Origin: Sphingobacterium sp. CZ-UAM | GTDB taxonomy: Bacteria; Bacteroidota; Bacteroidia; Sphingobacteriales; Sphingobacteriaceae | NCBI RefSeq assembly: GCF_002000245.1 | Contig: NZ_MTCM01000008.1 | Span: 1-64,000 of the forward strand | DNA length: 64,000 nt | Direction of reading: 5' to 3' | In this document: in pieces, positions 55,538-64,000 of the stretch | Layout of the letters: every line of letters begins with the position of its first letter | How positions within the stretch are numbered: the stretch's first letter is position 1 | Translations under genes and position numbers: made by a program | Notes under the pieces: model-generated | The model's database searches: none | What the model saw: the letters and a program-made list of their open reading frames with translations, nothing else | What the model was told of the DNA's origin: nothing

Positions 55538-56470
55538 ATGAAAAAGATTATAAATTATATAACGGTATTGTTATTACCGTTTTTACTAACAGGTTGTCTG
55601 AAGGACGATGCTATCATTGGACCTGATGCAGCGGGGAATGTTGAGAATATTATTGAATTTAAAAATTTTGTAGCACCTTCATCGGGAACTTCTAGTCGGT
55701 ATCCGCTTTATATACAAGCGTTTGATATGGTTCCGACTACAGATTTTGCTGTGCCAGTGCAGATTGCAGGTGTCTACAATCCGAAAGCAGATGTTAAAAT
55801 AACTGTCGAATTGGATAACAGTATTCTTACAGCATATAACAGTCAAAATAATGCAACTTATGTTCCTTTGCAAACAAGTAATTATACGGTGTCTTCATAT
55901 GAAATTACAATTCCAAAAGGACAGAAAATAGGTAATTTAAATATTAAGTTTTTTCCTGAAAAGTTTGATTTTAAAGCGAACTATGCGTTGGGTTTGAAGA
56001 TCAAATCGGTTAGCGAAGGAACAATTTCTGGCAATTTTGGCGCTATTGTCTTGGGTATAGTACCGAAAAACTTATATGACGGTATTTATACCGTTGAGAA
56101 AGGTGTAGTGCAACGTTACACAGGAGGTGTTTTAAATTCGGGAGACGCTTTAAACGGAAGTTTAGCTGGAAATCCAAATGTTACGCTTAAATCCATTGAT
56201 GCAAATACAGTGGAAATTACAAATATGAGATGGGCAGGTGGAACTTCAGGTATTGCGGGTATCGATAATCTCCGTGCTACCGTAAACCCAACAACAAATG
56301 AGGTAACCATGTTCTCTATTGGTGGGCCGACATTGAAAAATATCGCTGGTAAGGTGAATAAATATGATCCAGCTACAAAAACTTTTACCTTGAATTTCGA
56401 TTGGGCACAAACAACAAATAAACGGGAGATATTAGATCTTCAGATTAAATTTGATTCGGCTCGACCTTAA
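55538..56470 (+). CDS. DUF1735-type surface lipoprotein (third component of pair 3)
   Basis: 310 aa. Lipobox LTGC at about residues 17-20. The N-terminal domain (about 40-165) has the DUF1735/BT_3987-like beta-sandwich pattern (VPVQIAGVYNPKADVKIT, YEITIPKGQKIGNLNIKF); the rest resembles the DUF4361 partner domain (NLYDGIYTVEKGVVQRY). Such proteins are frequent accessory surface binders in Bacteroidota uptake loci; the ligand is unknown. Confidence 0.8.
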   Translation: MKKIINYITVLLLPFLLTGCLKDDAIIGPDAAGNVENIIEFKNFVAPSSGTSSRYPLYIQAFDMVPTTDFAVPVQIAGVYNPKADVKITVELDNSILTAYNSQNNATYVPLQTSNYTVSSYEITIPKGQKIGNLNIKFFPEKFDFKANYALGLKIKSVSEGTISGNFGAIVLGIVPKNLYDGIYTVEKGVVQRYTGGVLNSGDALNGSLAGNPNVTLKSIDANTVEITNMRWAGGTSGIAGIDNLRATVNPTTNEVTMFSIGGPTLKNIAGKVNKYDPATKTFTLNFDWAQTTNKREILDLQIKFDSARP

Positions 56471-56483
56471 AAGGGTAATTTTT

Positions 56484-56526
56484 TAAAAATCTAAAGGCTA
56501 TCATATTGATAGCCTTTAGATTTTTA
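56484..56526 (+). terminator. Terminator of the pair 3 operon
   Basis: Perfect 20-bp arms (56484-56503, 56507-56526), TAT loop, T-rich 3' end. Confidence 0.9.
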
Positions 56527-56552
56527 TGTTTTAAGAATCGTTAAGGGTTGTC

Positions 56553-56560
56553 TATATTTG
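56553..56560 (+). promoter_or_regulatory. -7 element of the TonB_C-domain gene
   Basis: TATATTTG, 25 bases before the ATG at 56586; no TTG at the right distance. Confidence 0.4.
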
Positions 56561-56585
56561 TTCATTGTTTATAAACTGTTATCTT

Positions 56586-57275
56586 ATGAAACTCTTTTAT
56601 ACATTAATTTCTCTGCTTGGCTTTACGTATGGATTTGGTCAGGAAAGGGGCGCTACCCCGAAGATGGGACAGGAGCAATTTGTTAAAAAGATCAATAGCG
56701 AGCTGAAATTGACCGATGCGGAAATGCAAAAGGATATAGCAGGCGAGGTTATTCTCGATTTTCGAATAAATGAAAATGGAAAAATAGATTCAATAGACGT
56801 CGTGCGTGATTTGGGCGATGGAATTGCTTTACGCTTGATAGATATTTTAAAGAGGAGCGGCGATTGGGCCCCAGCCCAAAAGGGAGGAGCGATTGTCGCT
56901 TCATGGGTGCGATTTCCCTATAGAGTTTTAAGTTTTAAAGACTCTGAGTCTTCATCGGTGACAAAAAAAGCGGACCCAGTGGAAGGAATGGAGGTGTTTA
57001 TGGAAAAATTATATAACAACTTTCAATATCCCCCAGAAGCAATAAAAGCAGGGATATCGGGAGATTATGAGATAAATTTTGTGGTAAAGGAAGATGGGAA
57101 AATAACATCGGTTAAATTAAAGAATGACCCAGGTTATGGTATTTTAACAAGTGTGCAGAGAGCGCTCAATAAGTCTGGTAGATGGAAGCCAGCTAGCCAA
57201 AATGGAAGAGCTGTTCGTTCCTCTGTTGTAATACCACTTAAACTAAATCTTAAACAATTTAGAACACACATTTAA
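56586..57275 (+). CDS. Exported protein with two TonB C-terminal-like domains
   Basis: 229 aa from the ATG at 56586; a TTG at 56565 is rejected because it is next to the probable start point. Signal peptide of about 18 residues (ending FGQ). Two TonB_C-like units: about 30-115 (VILDFRINENGKIDSIDVVR) and 130-220 (YPPEAIKAGISGDYEINFVV, VKEDGKITSVKL). There is no proline-rich linker or N-terminal anchor after signal cleavage, so it is not a classic TonB energy transducer. It may bind TonB boxes or peptidoglycan in the periplasm. Position between two susC operons is suggestive only. Confidence 0.78.
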   Translation: MKLFYTLISLLGFTYGFGQERGATPKMGQEQFVKKINSELKLTDAEMQKDIAGEVILDFRINENGKIDSIDVVRDLGDGIALRLIDILKRSGDWAPAQKGGAIVASWVRFPYRVLSFKDSESSSVTKKADPVEGMEVFMEKLYNNFQYPPEAIKAGISGDYEINFVVKEDGKITSVKLKNDPGYGILTSVQRALNKSGRWKPASQNGRAVRSSVVIPLKLNLKQFRTHI

Positions 57276-57302
57276 AAGGGAAATAGTTTAATTTTACAGC
57301 AT

Positions 57303-57377
57303 AGAAGGCGCCTAAACATAGGTTATCTCCAAAAAAAAGTAGCTAATTTTTTGGAGGCACTATGATAGGCGCCTTCT
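57303..57377. promoter_or_regulatory. 75-nt nested stem-loop
   Basis: Outer perfect 12-bp arms (57303-57314, 57366-57377), then CATAG/CTATG (57317-57321, 57360-57364), then an inner 10-bp stem (57327-57336, 57347-57356). No classic T run; it may end the preceding gene's transcript or be a structured RNA element. Confidence 0.5.
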
Positions 57378-57823
57378 CTTTATTTACGTGTTTTTTCGTT
57401 TGTGGAACAAGACTCTTTTTTTTGCCTAAACTCTATTTATCGTCTTTGATTAAATGTAGTACGGTATAGCTATTTTAACATAAACCCAGCTTGGTTCTTT
57501 TGTTAAAGTATTTTTTACCTAGTTTCCCTTGCTAACCATCTGCTTGACAGTTTTTATAAGTTATAAGCTAATAAAAACAAATTTGCTATCGACGAATTCA
57601 AACTCCCGCATTGAGAAGCTTCCACTACAACCGGTTAATTTTTCGAAACTTACATAATAGAACATTTCTTAAGGTACTTCTTGTATCTTCTATTTTACAT
57701 ACGATGCATTTACTTTCTTTAAAGTGTCTATCTGTTTACAAAATACAGTTAATTTAATATACTTAATATCAGGAACTTGCGGTTGTATTGATATTTAAAT
57801 TTTATGTTAAAATTATGCATACA

Positions 57824-57853
57824 TTGCAAATGTTAAAAAAAGTTATAAATTTG
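57824..57853 (+). promoter_or_regulatory. Promoter of susC 4
   Basis: TTG (57824-57826), 19-nt spacer, TAAATTTG (57846-57853). Leader about 137 nt. Apart from this and the stem-loop at 57303-57377, the 720-base stretch 57276-57995 shows nothing recognisable. Confidence 0.62.
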
Positions 57854-57995
57854 TATTTAACATTTTTTACTAATTGGCTTGGCTAATTTTTGTAAAATGT
57901 ACTACTAACTAGCATATATTAATTATGGAAAGGCTACATCGTGCTGACCAAATTTTTTAGAAAGTAAACTTACTAATTTTAAATAAAACACATAT

Positions 57996-60900
57996 ATGAA
58001 ACACAAATTACTCAGTTTTTTCGTGGGTAGTATGATCCTGACTTCAGTCGCGTTCGCGCAGGAGAAGAAAGTAAGTGGTCGTGTAACTGGAGCTGATGGT
58101 AAACCATTGGTCGGTGTAACCATTACAGTGCAAGGATCAACCGTAGCTACCCAAACAGATGAGAATGGTAACTATTCGCTATCTGTGCCAATAGGGAAAG
58201 TTATTGTCTTCCGTTCGGTTGGATTTTCAGATAAGACTTTGATTGTTAAAGAAAGACAATCTGCTTTCAATATTTCACTCGATAGTAATGACAATGAGTT
58301 AGAAGAAGTTGTTGTTACAGGTTATGGGGTTCGTCAAATCAAAGACGTTATCGGTTCTCAATCTACAGTTAAGGGTACGGCATTAGCTGCCGAATCCAAC
58401 GTCAGTTTCGATCAAGCATTATCAGGTAAGGTTGCCGGTGTTCAGATTGGTTCGACGGGAGGTACATTAGGAGACGGAATTTCTGTTCGTATTCGCGGTG
58501 TAAACTCTATTTCGTCAAGCTCATTGCCACTTTATGTCATTGACGGTGTTCCTATGAATACGGTTGAAAATGTAAGTGAATTAAATAGTGGTGATGGAAC
58601 TCGCTTTAATCCACTCTCAATGATTAATAGTAATGATATTGAGTCTATTGAGGTATTAAAAGATGCAGGTGCATCAGTTTTATATGGTTCCCGTGCAGCA
58701 AATGGTGTTGTTATGATTACTACTAAACGTGGTAAGAAAGGGTTTAACTCTGTCACTTTTGATTCTAAATTCATTTCAAGTAGAGCTTCTAATTTAGTTT
58801 CCCTTTTAAATGGAGATCAATTTATTCAAATCAACAATGAAAAGGCTGCGAACGGCGCTCCTAGATTTGGCGGGGTAACAAATGTAATCGCAAAAGAAAG
58901 TGATTTAAATGGTGACGGAGTAAACGATCGTACAAATTGGTTGGATGAGATTTATAGACAGGGAACCGGATTTGATAACTCGATGTCAGTTTCAGGAGGA
59001 TCCGAGAGTGTTAATTATTTTGCTTCAGCTCGATATAACGATCAAAGAGGTATTTTGATAGGAAACGATATCAAAACTGGTCAAGCTAGAATGAATCTTG
59101 ATTTAAAGGCTAATAGCTGGTTTAAGACTGGTGTTTCGTTATCTTACGCAAAAACTAAAAATAATGGAATATTAACCGATCGTTATATAAGTGGGGCAAC
59201 TGTAGCGGGATTGAATGCTTTTCCTATCGTTTCACCTTATAATCCTAAAAACGATTTTGGTTATAATTTAAATGGTACTGGCTATTTAGGTCTAGGAAAT
59301 AACATGACAGTTATTAATGGTGCTGGTATCACTGGAAACATTGCCAATCCATTAGCAACTACAAATCTTCAATTAAATCAAAATACGCCGGAGCAATTTT
59401 TAGCGAATATTTATGGTGAAATTACTTTATTGGAAGGCCTTAAATTTACCTCCAAGTTTGGCATAGATTATTTGCGCAACTATGAACATCAATATAGCCA
59501 TCCAGCTGTAGGTGGATTAGGATATGCCTATAACGGATTAATTCAGGATTATTATAGAGATAACAATCTTTGGGTTTGGCAAAACTATGTGAATTATGAT
59601 AAGACGATAAATGGATCTCATCGTATTTCTGCCACAGCTGGTGCTGAATATAATTATGCCAAACAAAAATTAACTTACGCAGGAGCGTCGAATGTGAGTG
59701 ATCCGTATTTTACAGATATATTGGATAATACTTATACTGGTACTGTGCCTGGAACAGAGGATGTAATGTTGTTGTCAGGCGGAGGTTTATTTTCTACCGG
59801 ATTAGAATCATATTTCGGGAGATTAGGTTATTCTTATAATGGAAAATATTTACTTGAAGCAGCATTTCGTGCAGATGCATATTCTGCGTTTGGAGTAAAT
59901 TCAAAATGGGGATATTTTCCTTCAATATCAGCAGGTTGGGTAGCATCCGAAGAAGATTTTATGAAATCAATAGATTGGCTATCTTACTTCAAAGTAAAAG
60001 GAAGTTTTGGTAAAGTTGGTAATTCTAGAGGTATTGACCCATATGCAGCTAGAACTTTATATGCTGGTGGTGCTTACGCAAGTGAAAATGGATTTTCTGC
60101 TTATCAATTAGGAAATGCTAATTTGCAGTGGGAAACGACCAAAAAGTTTGATATCGGGGTAGACTTTAAAGTTGATAATGGTAAATATGGCTTCGTAATT
60201 GACTATTTTAATAACGATATTTCGGGGTTAGTTTTAGACGCTTCGCCGCTGTATACTGTGGGAGTTCCTAGAGGATCTATCTACACTAATATCGGATCAA
60301 TGTACAATAGAGGTCTTGAATTTACATTTAACATGGAGACTGTGAAAACTGAAAATTTCACATGGAATACCTCATTAAATTTTACAGCAATAAAGAATCG
60401 AGTCAACGAGCTTATAACTGCTAATGCTGATATTCCTTCAGGAAATTCTGTAGCCAGTGTTGGACGTAGACTAGGAGAGTTTAAATTACTTCAATGGGCA
60501 GGTGTCGATGAACAAACAGGTAATCCAATGTGGTATTCAAAAGACGGCGTACGTAAGACATATAATCCTTCAGTAGCAACTGCCCAAAGATGGACCTTGG
60601 ATGATGGAACAGTAACGACAGGAATCACTGCGAATGATGCTGTCTATACTGGTAAGAGTGGTATTCCTAAATTTTATGGAGGTTTAGATAATAATTTCCG
60701 ATATAAGAATTTTGATATGGGAATTTCTTTGGTATATACTGGTGGGTACTATATATATAACTCAACCAGGGCTAATTTATTGACGAATAATTTCTTAAAT
60801 AACAGTACCGAAATTTTAGATCGTTGGACAACACCTGGTCAAAAAACAGATGTTCCTCGTCTATTTCTAACCGATAATACAGCGAATCAAGCGTCAGATA

Positions 60901-61166
60901 GATTTCTTGAAAAGGGAGATTTCCTTCGTGCAAGAACAATTAGTTTAGGATATACGTTTGGCGGTAATAAGCTTAATAATGCAGGAATTAGATCTTTAAG
61001 GCTGTATGGTCAAGTATACAATGCGTTTGTAATTACCAGTTACAGTGGGCAAGATCCTGAGGTAAACTCAAATAGAAATAATTCAAATATTGCAGTTGGC
61101 GTAGATAGCCGTGCAGTTCCACAACCAAGAACTTATACATTCGGTTTAAGTCTTACACTTCAATAA
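57996..61166 (+). CDS. SusC/RagA-type TonB-dependent outer-membrane transporter, pair 4
   Basis: 1056 aa. Signal peptide, carboxypeptidase-regulatory-like domain and plug (LYVIDGVPMN; IEVLKDAGASVLYGSRA) as in the family. The barrel ends LSLTLQ, without the usual terminal aromatic residue recognised by the Bam machinery. The 5' module is nearly the same as that of susC 2, but the plug and barrel diverge. susD 4 follows after 9 bp. Confidence 0.93.
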   Translation: MKHKLLSFFVGSMILTSVAFAQEKKVSGRVTGADGKPLVGVTITVQGSTVATQTDENGNYSLSVPIGKVIVFRSVGFSDKTLIVKERQSAFNISLDSNDNELEEVVVTGYGVRQIKDVIGSQSTVKGTALAAESNVSFDQALSGKVAGVQIGSTGGTLGDGISVRIRGVNSISSSSLPLYVIDGVPMNTVENVSELNSGDGTRFNPLSMINSNDIESIEVLKDAGASVLYGSRAANGVVMITTKRGKKGFNSVTFDSKFISSRASNLVSLLNGDQFIQINNEKAANGAPRFGGVTNVIAKESDLNGDGVNDRTNWLDEIYRQGTGFDNSMSVSGGSESVNYFASARYNDQRGILIGNDIKTGQARMNLDLKANSWFKTGVSLSYAKTKNNGILTDRYISGATVAGLNAFPIVSPYNPKNDFGYNLNGTGYLGLGNNMTVINGAGITGNIANPLATTNLQLNQNTPEQFLANIYGEITLLEGLKFTSKFGIDYLRNYEHQYSHPAVGGLGYAYNGLIQDYYRDNNLWVWQNYVNYDKTINGSHRISATAGAEYNYAKQKLTYAGASNVSDPYFTDILDNTYTGTVPGTEDVMLLSGGGLFSTGLESYFGRLGYSYNGKYLLEAAFRADAYSAFGVNSKWGYFPSISAGWVASEEDFMKSIDWLSYFKVKGSFGKVGNSRGIDPYAARTLYAGGAYASENGFSAYQLGNANLQWETTKKFDIGVDFKVDNGKYGFVIDYFNNDISGLVLDASPLYTVGVPRGSIYTNIGSMYNRGLEFTFNMETVKTENFTWNTSLNFTAIKNRVNELITANADIPSGNSVASVGRRLGEFKLLQWAGVDEQTGNPMWYSKDGVRKTYNPSVATAQRWTLDDGTVTTGITANDAVYTGKSGIPKFYGGLDNNFRYKNFDMGISLVYTGGYYIYNSTRANLLTNNFLNNSTEILDRWTTPGQKTDVPRLFLTDNTANQASDRFLEKGDFLRARTISLGYTFGGNKLNNAGIRSLRLYGQVYNAFVITSYSGQDPEVNSNRNNSNIAVGVDSRAVPQPRTYTFGLSLTLQ

Positions 61167-61175
61167 TCTAAATCA

Positions 61176-62573
61176 ATGAAAAAAAATAACATAATATATA
61201 AAGCATTGTTGTTGGGAATAACTCTTTCCGCAACATCTTGTGGGAAACAGCTTTTTGAAGACCCGTATGCATATCTATCACCTGAGCAGGCTTTTTCAAC
61301 ACCGGATAGAATAGCTAAAAGTGCTACAGGACTGTATGATGCATTGCAAAATCGTGAATTTTTAGGCGGTAGGACGTTAATCTATGCTGATATTCGTGGA
61401 GCGGATTGCGGTGTAAATACTTTTTTTGGAAATATGCCTCAATTTAGTACTTTATTGTCTACTGATATAACCGTAAAAGACGCTTACCAAGGTGGCTATC
61501 GGACAATAAATGAAACTAATTTGTTTATCGAAAACCTAACTGCAAAACCAGGAGTTGTAAATGCGGCTCAGGAAGCTCAATATTTTGGAGAAGCGAAATT
61601 TATTAGAGCTTTAACATATTTTTATTTGGTGAATTTATGGGCTCAGCCCTATAATTTTACTTCTGGTGCTACACATGCTGGTGTACCTCTTGTGCTAAAA
61701 ACTACATCAACACCATTTAGTGAAGATAATAATATACCAAGAGCTACGGTAAAAGAGGTTTATGACCAAATTATAAGTGACTTGTTGGCAGCAGAATCAT
61801 CGCTACCAGCGTCTAGTGCACCTGAATTTTCAACTGTTGCTAGAGCTACAAAATCAGCTGCTCAAGCACTTTTAGCACGTGTGTACTTATATGAGGGTAA
61901 TTATGCTAAGGCATTGGAATTTGCAAATAAGGTTATAAATACAAATAGCTATTCTCTGAACGCTAGCCCATTAGAAGCTTTCAGGAACACAACTACAGCC
62001 GAAAGTATTTTCTCTGTAGCTCATAATGGAGGCGATAATCCAAACACTAATAATGCTTTAGGTCAGCATTACTCTCCAAGTTTAAGAGCCGATATTCAGG
62101 TTTTACCAACTTATGTATCGTTAATGAGTGCTATCGACAAGCGTAAGACCGAGCTGATCACACAGAAGAATGGTGCATTCTATACACTAAAATATACTTC
62201 TGTGTCCGATTGGGCACCAATATTGAAATACAATGAAATTTTGTTGACTAAAGCAGAAGCTCTTGCAAACCAATCGACAGGGGTTAGTGCCGAAGCATTA
62301 GCATTGGTGAATGTTGTACGGCACCGTTCAGCCCCATCAGAAACCATTGTTGCAACATCTAAAGCTTCTCTTATCGAGGCAATTTTAAAAGAAAGACGGA
62401 TAGAATTGGGGTTCGAAGGTCACGGTATCTTAGAATATTTAAGAACGAAACGGAATATTCCGGCACATAGTACTGTTTCAGAACAAATATATGGATCAGA
62501 TTTTGTAGCATTGCCAATACCATTTGACGATATGCAAAAAAATCCAAATTTAGTTCAGAATCCTGGTTATTAA
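61176..62573 (+). CDS. RagB/SusD-family nutrient-binding surface lipoprotein, pair 4
   Basis: 465 aa. Lipobox TSC at about residues 20-22. Unlike the other three it is of the classical RagB/SusD type: FEDPYAYLSPEQAFSTPDRI, then RALTYFYLVNLWAQPY, with TPR helices and the C-terminal IEAILKERRIELGFEGHG. This different SusD class, together with the divergent barrel of susC 4, means pair 4 probably handles another class of substrate. Confidence 0.93.
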   Translation: MKKNNIIYKALLLGITLSATSCGKQLFEDPYAYLSPEQAFSTPDRIAKSATGLYDALQNREFLGGRTLIYADIRGADCGVNTFFGNMPQFSTLLSTDITVKDAYQGGYRTINETNLFIENLTAKPGVVNAAQEAQYFGEAKFIRALTYFYLVNLWAQPYNFTSGATHAGVPLVLKTTSTPFSEDNNIPRATVKEVYDQIISDLLAAESSLPASSAPEFSTVARATKSAAQALLARVYLYEGNYAKALEFANKVINTNSYSLNASPLEAFRNTTTAESIFSVAHNGGDNPNTNNALGQHYSPSLRADIQVLPTYVSLMSAIDKRKTELITQKNGAFYTLKYTSVSDWAPILKYNEILLTKAEALANQSTGVSAEALALVNVVRHRSAPSETIVATSKASLIEAILKERRIELGFEGHGILEYLRTKRNIPAHSTVSEQIYGSDFVALPIPFDDMQKNPNLVQNPGY

Positions 62574-62592
62574 TTTGTCAGGTAAAATTAAT

Positions 62593-62625
62593 AAGGGGCG
62601 CTACGTTTAGAAGTGCCCCTTTTTT
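62593..62625 (+). terminator. Terminator of susCD pair 4
   Basis: Ten-bp stem with one G-T pair (62593-62602, 62612-62621), T run. Confidence 0.8.
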
Positions 62626-62715
62626 GTAAAATGGTTTTAAATAATGAATAAATCAGCGCATATTAAATACTGTGGTATTACCAAATCATTAATTTTATGT
62701 ATATAAATTAATAGA

Positions 62716-62760
62716 CTAACAATTTGTTAATACTAACTTAACATTGAGACTCTATTTTTA
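62716..62760 (+). promoter_or_regulatory. TTAA-box promoter (Pho-box-like), copy B, upstream of the porin
   Basis: CTAA at 62716, TTAA at 62727 and 62738 (11-bp period), then 11 nt to a -7-like TATTTTTA (62753-62760). ACTTAACAT, CTCTAT and the spacing are shared with copy A at 23127-23171. Leader to the porin ATG is about 165 nt. Confidence 0.5.
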
Positions 62761-62930
62761 CGGCGTTGAAATAAGGAGGCTTATAATTTTTAATAAGAAG
62801 CATAATCCTCTTAAAATTCATTCATTATATTAGAGATTATTATAATACTGATGAACCATTTGGACAGACGATTTGTTTATTCACATGTTTACAAGTCCTG
62901 ATGATATCCATTGCTTCAAAAATTTATTCA

Positions 62931-64000
62931 ATGAAAAAAGCACTTTTACTCGCCAGTCTGATAGGCCCAGCAATAGCCATGGCGCAAAATAACAATGCAC
63001 CTTCAAGTTATGATCCGCATGATATCAAAATCACAGGGTACCTTCAGACGCAGTTTCAAAAGGCGCAATCACCGGGGATAACCTCCTTCTCTGGTGGTGA
63101 TTTTTCTAAGAATTCTGACAATCGTTTTATGATCCGACGTGGCCGCCTTAAGATTGACCGTGTGGACACTTATTCAAGTATTGTATTCCAGCTCGATGCA
63201 ACACAGGACGGTGTACAATTAATGGATGCTTTCATCCAATTGCGACACCCTGATCAAAAGGGCTTGAGCCTGACTGCGGGTCTCTTCAACCGGCCGTTCG
63301 GGTATTCAATTGTTTATTCTTCTGGTTACCGCGATTTTCCTGAGCGGGCACGTGTTTTCCAAACTTTAATGCCACGTGAACGCGATCTTGGAGGAATGGT
63401 AAGTTATCATCCCGGCGGGAAAATAAAATTCTTAAATCTAGATTTAGCTTTGGTTAATGGAAGTGGGCACTCGGCCAAAGATTATGACTCAAAAAAGGAT
63501 CTTATTGGTAACTTAGCCTTTAAATTCGATAGCCTCGCAGATAAAAAATTGCATGTCGGTTTTGGTGGATCTTTCTATAAAGGTTCTGTCCGTAATGATA
63601 CCAAAACATATTATACAGCTCTCACAAACGGTTATACAGCGCATACCAGTGATGATAACGTAGGAAAAGCCATTGGTCGAAACTACTATGGGGCGAACTT
63701 ACAAGTTGAACTGGATAACAGTTTCGGGAAATCCAGTTTCAAGACTGAATATGTGGCCGGTGATCAACCTGGTGTCGCTGGAGGAGCTGATATCAAAGGC
63801 CCTTACGCAAGTCGAAGTTTTACGACGCAGCCCGCGACAGACTTATATCAACGGAGATTTAACGGCTACTACCTTTGGTTTACGCAAGAAATTGCAAAAA
63901 CAGGTGTGACAGCGCTATTAGCTTACGATGTGTATGACCCCAATACAAAAGCAAGTGGCATGACGATAGGAATGCCCGATAATTTTACAGCGGACGGTGA
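62931..64000 (+). CDS. OprO/OprP-type (phosphate-selective) porin, 3' end outside the window
   Basis: At least 356 codons from the ATG at 62931; no stop before the window ends. Signal peptide 1-19 (ending IAMAQ). Barrel strands include ITGYLQTQFQKAQ, RFMIRRGRLKIDR, GLSLTAGLFNRPFGYSIVYS and RERDLGGMVSYHPGG, all typical of the porin O/P family (PF07396) of Bacteroidota. The family name comes from Pseudomonas phosphate and polyphosphate porins; specificity here is not shown by the sequence, but the Pho-box-like promoter at 62716-62760 supports a phosphate role. Confidence 0.88.
   Translation, partial: MKKALLLASLIGPAIAMAQNNNAPSSYDPHDIKITGYLQTQFQKAQSPGITSFSGGDFSKNSDNRFMIRRGRLKIDRVDTYSSIVFQLDATQDGVQLMDAFIQLRHPDQKGLSLTAGLFNRPFGYSIVYSSGYRDFPERARVFQTLMPRERDLGGMVSYHPGGKIKFLNLDLALVNGSGHSAKDYDSKKDLIGNLAFKFDSLADKKLHVGFGGSFYKGSVRNDTKTYYTALTNGYTAHTSDDNVGKAIGRNYYGANLQVELDNSFGKSSFKTEYVAGDQPGVAGGADIKGPYASRSFTTQPATDLYQRRFNGYYLWFTQEIAKTGVTALLAYDVYDPNTKASGMTIGMPDNFTADG

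Overview
The window looks like chromosomal DNA from a Bacteroidota bacterium, most likely Sphingobacteriaceae (Sphingobacterium or Pedobacter type). The reasons are several SusC/SusD outer-membrane nutrient-uptake pairs, promoters of the Bacteroidota form (TTG, 17-21 nt, TAnnTTTG) instead of -35/-10 boxes, no clear Shine-Dalgarno sequences, and typical gene sets (BFN nuclease with UVR tail, PASTA protein without kinase, class I DhnA-type aldolase). I saw no rRNA, tRNA, CRISPR array, prophage or intact insertion sequence. All calls come from reading the sequence; nothing was searched against a database.

Layout of 0.2-37.5 kb (housekeeping): a translationally coupled trio of HhH outer-membrane barrel, ComEC and RecQ; a mercaptopyruvate-type sulfurtransferase; ribosomal protein S1; a minus-strand cluster of PASTA protein, MltG, YbgC-like thioesterase and YihY; divergent D-Ala-D-Ala ligase; thyA-folA-serine hydrolase; mtaB; an EamA transporter; an NlpC/P60 lipoprotein; a small membrane protein; an exported metallophosphoesterase; an MscS channel; a nucleoside permease; a BFN nuclease; etfBA; a TPR protein; an NlpE-like lipoprotein; cysteine desulfurase; lnt; a PH-SHOCT protein; rsmI; class I aldolase; serS.

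Layout of 38-62.6 kb (accessory uptake region): four susC/susD pairs in tandem on the + strand, the third followed by a DUF1735-type surface lipoprotein and a TonB_C-domain protein. Between pairs 1 and 2 lie a reverse-strand lipoprotein of unknown function and a frameshifted susD remnant. No carbohydrate-active enzyme, sigma/anti-sigma pair or hybrid sensor accompanies them, so the substrates cannot be read from context. The window ends inside an OprO/OprP-type porin gene.

The most interesting signals are: (1) the HhH-barrel/ComEC/RecQ operon, which could be a DNA-uptake module; (2) two matching promoters with TTAA boxes every 11 bp at a fixed distance from the -7 element, one before the phosphate-type porin and one in a gene-free gap where it would make a ~120-nt RNA; (3) a dispersed ~32-bp extended promoter before four unrelated genes that is misread as an N-terminal peptide resembling MKANLSKFV; (4) an (ACTA)n microsatellite and a 12-bp inverted repeat upstream of the third susC; and (5) near-identical 5' modules in the susC paralogues.
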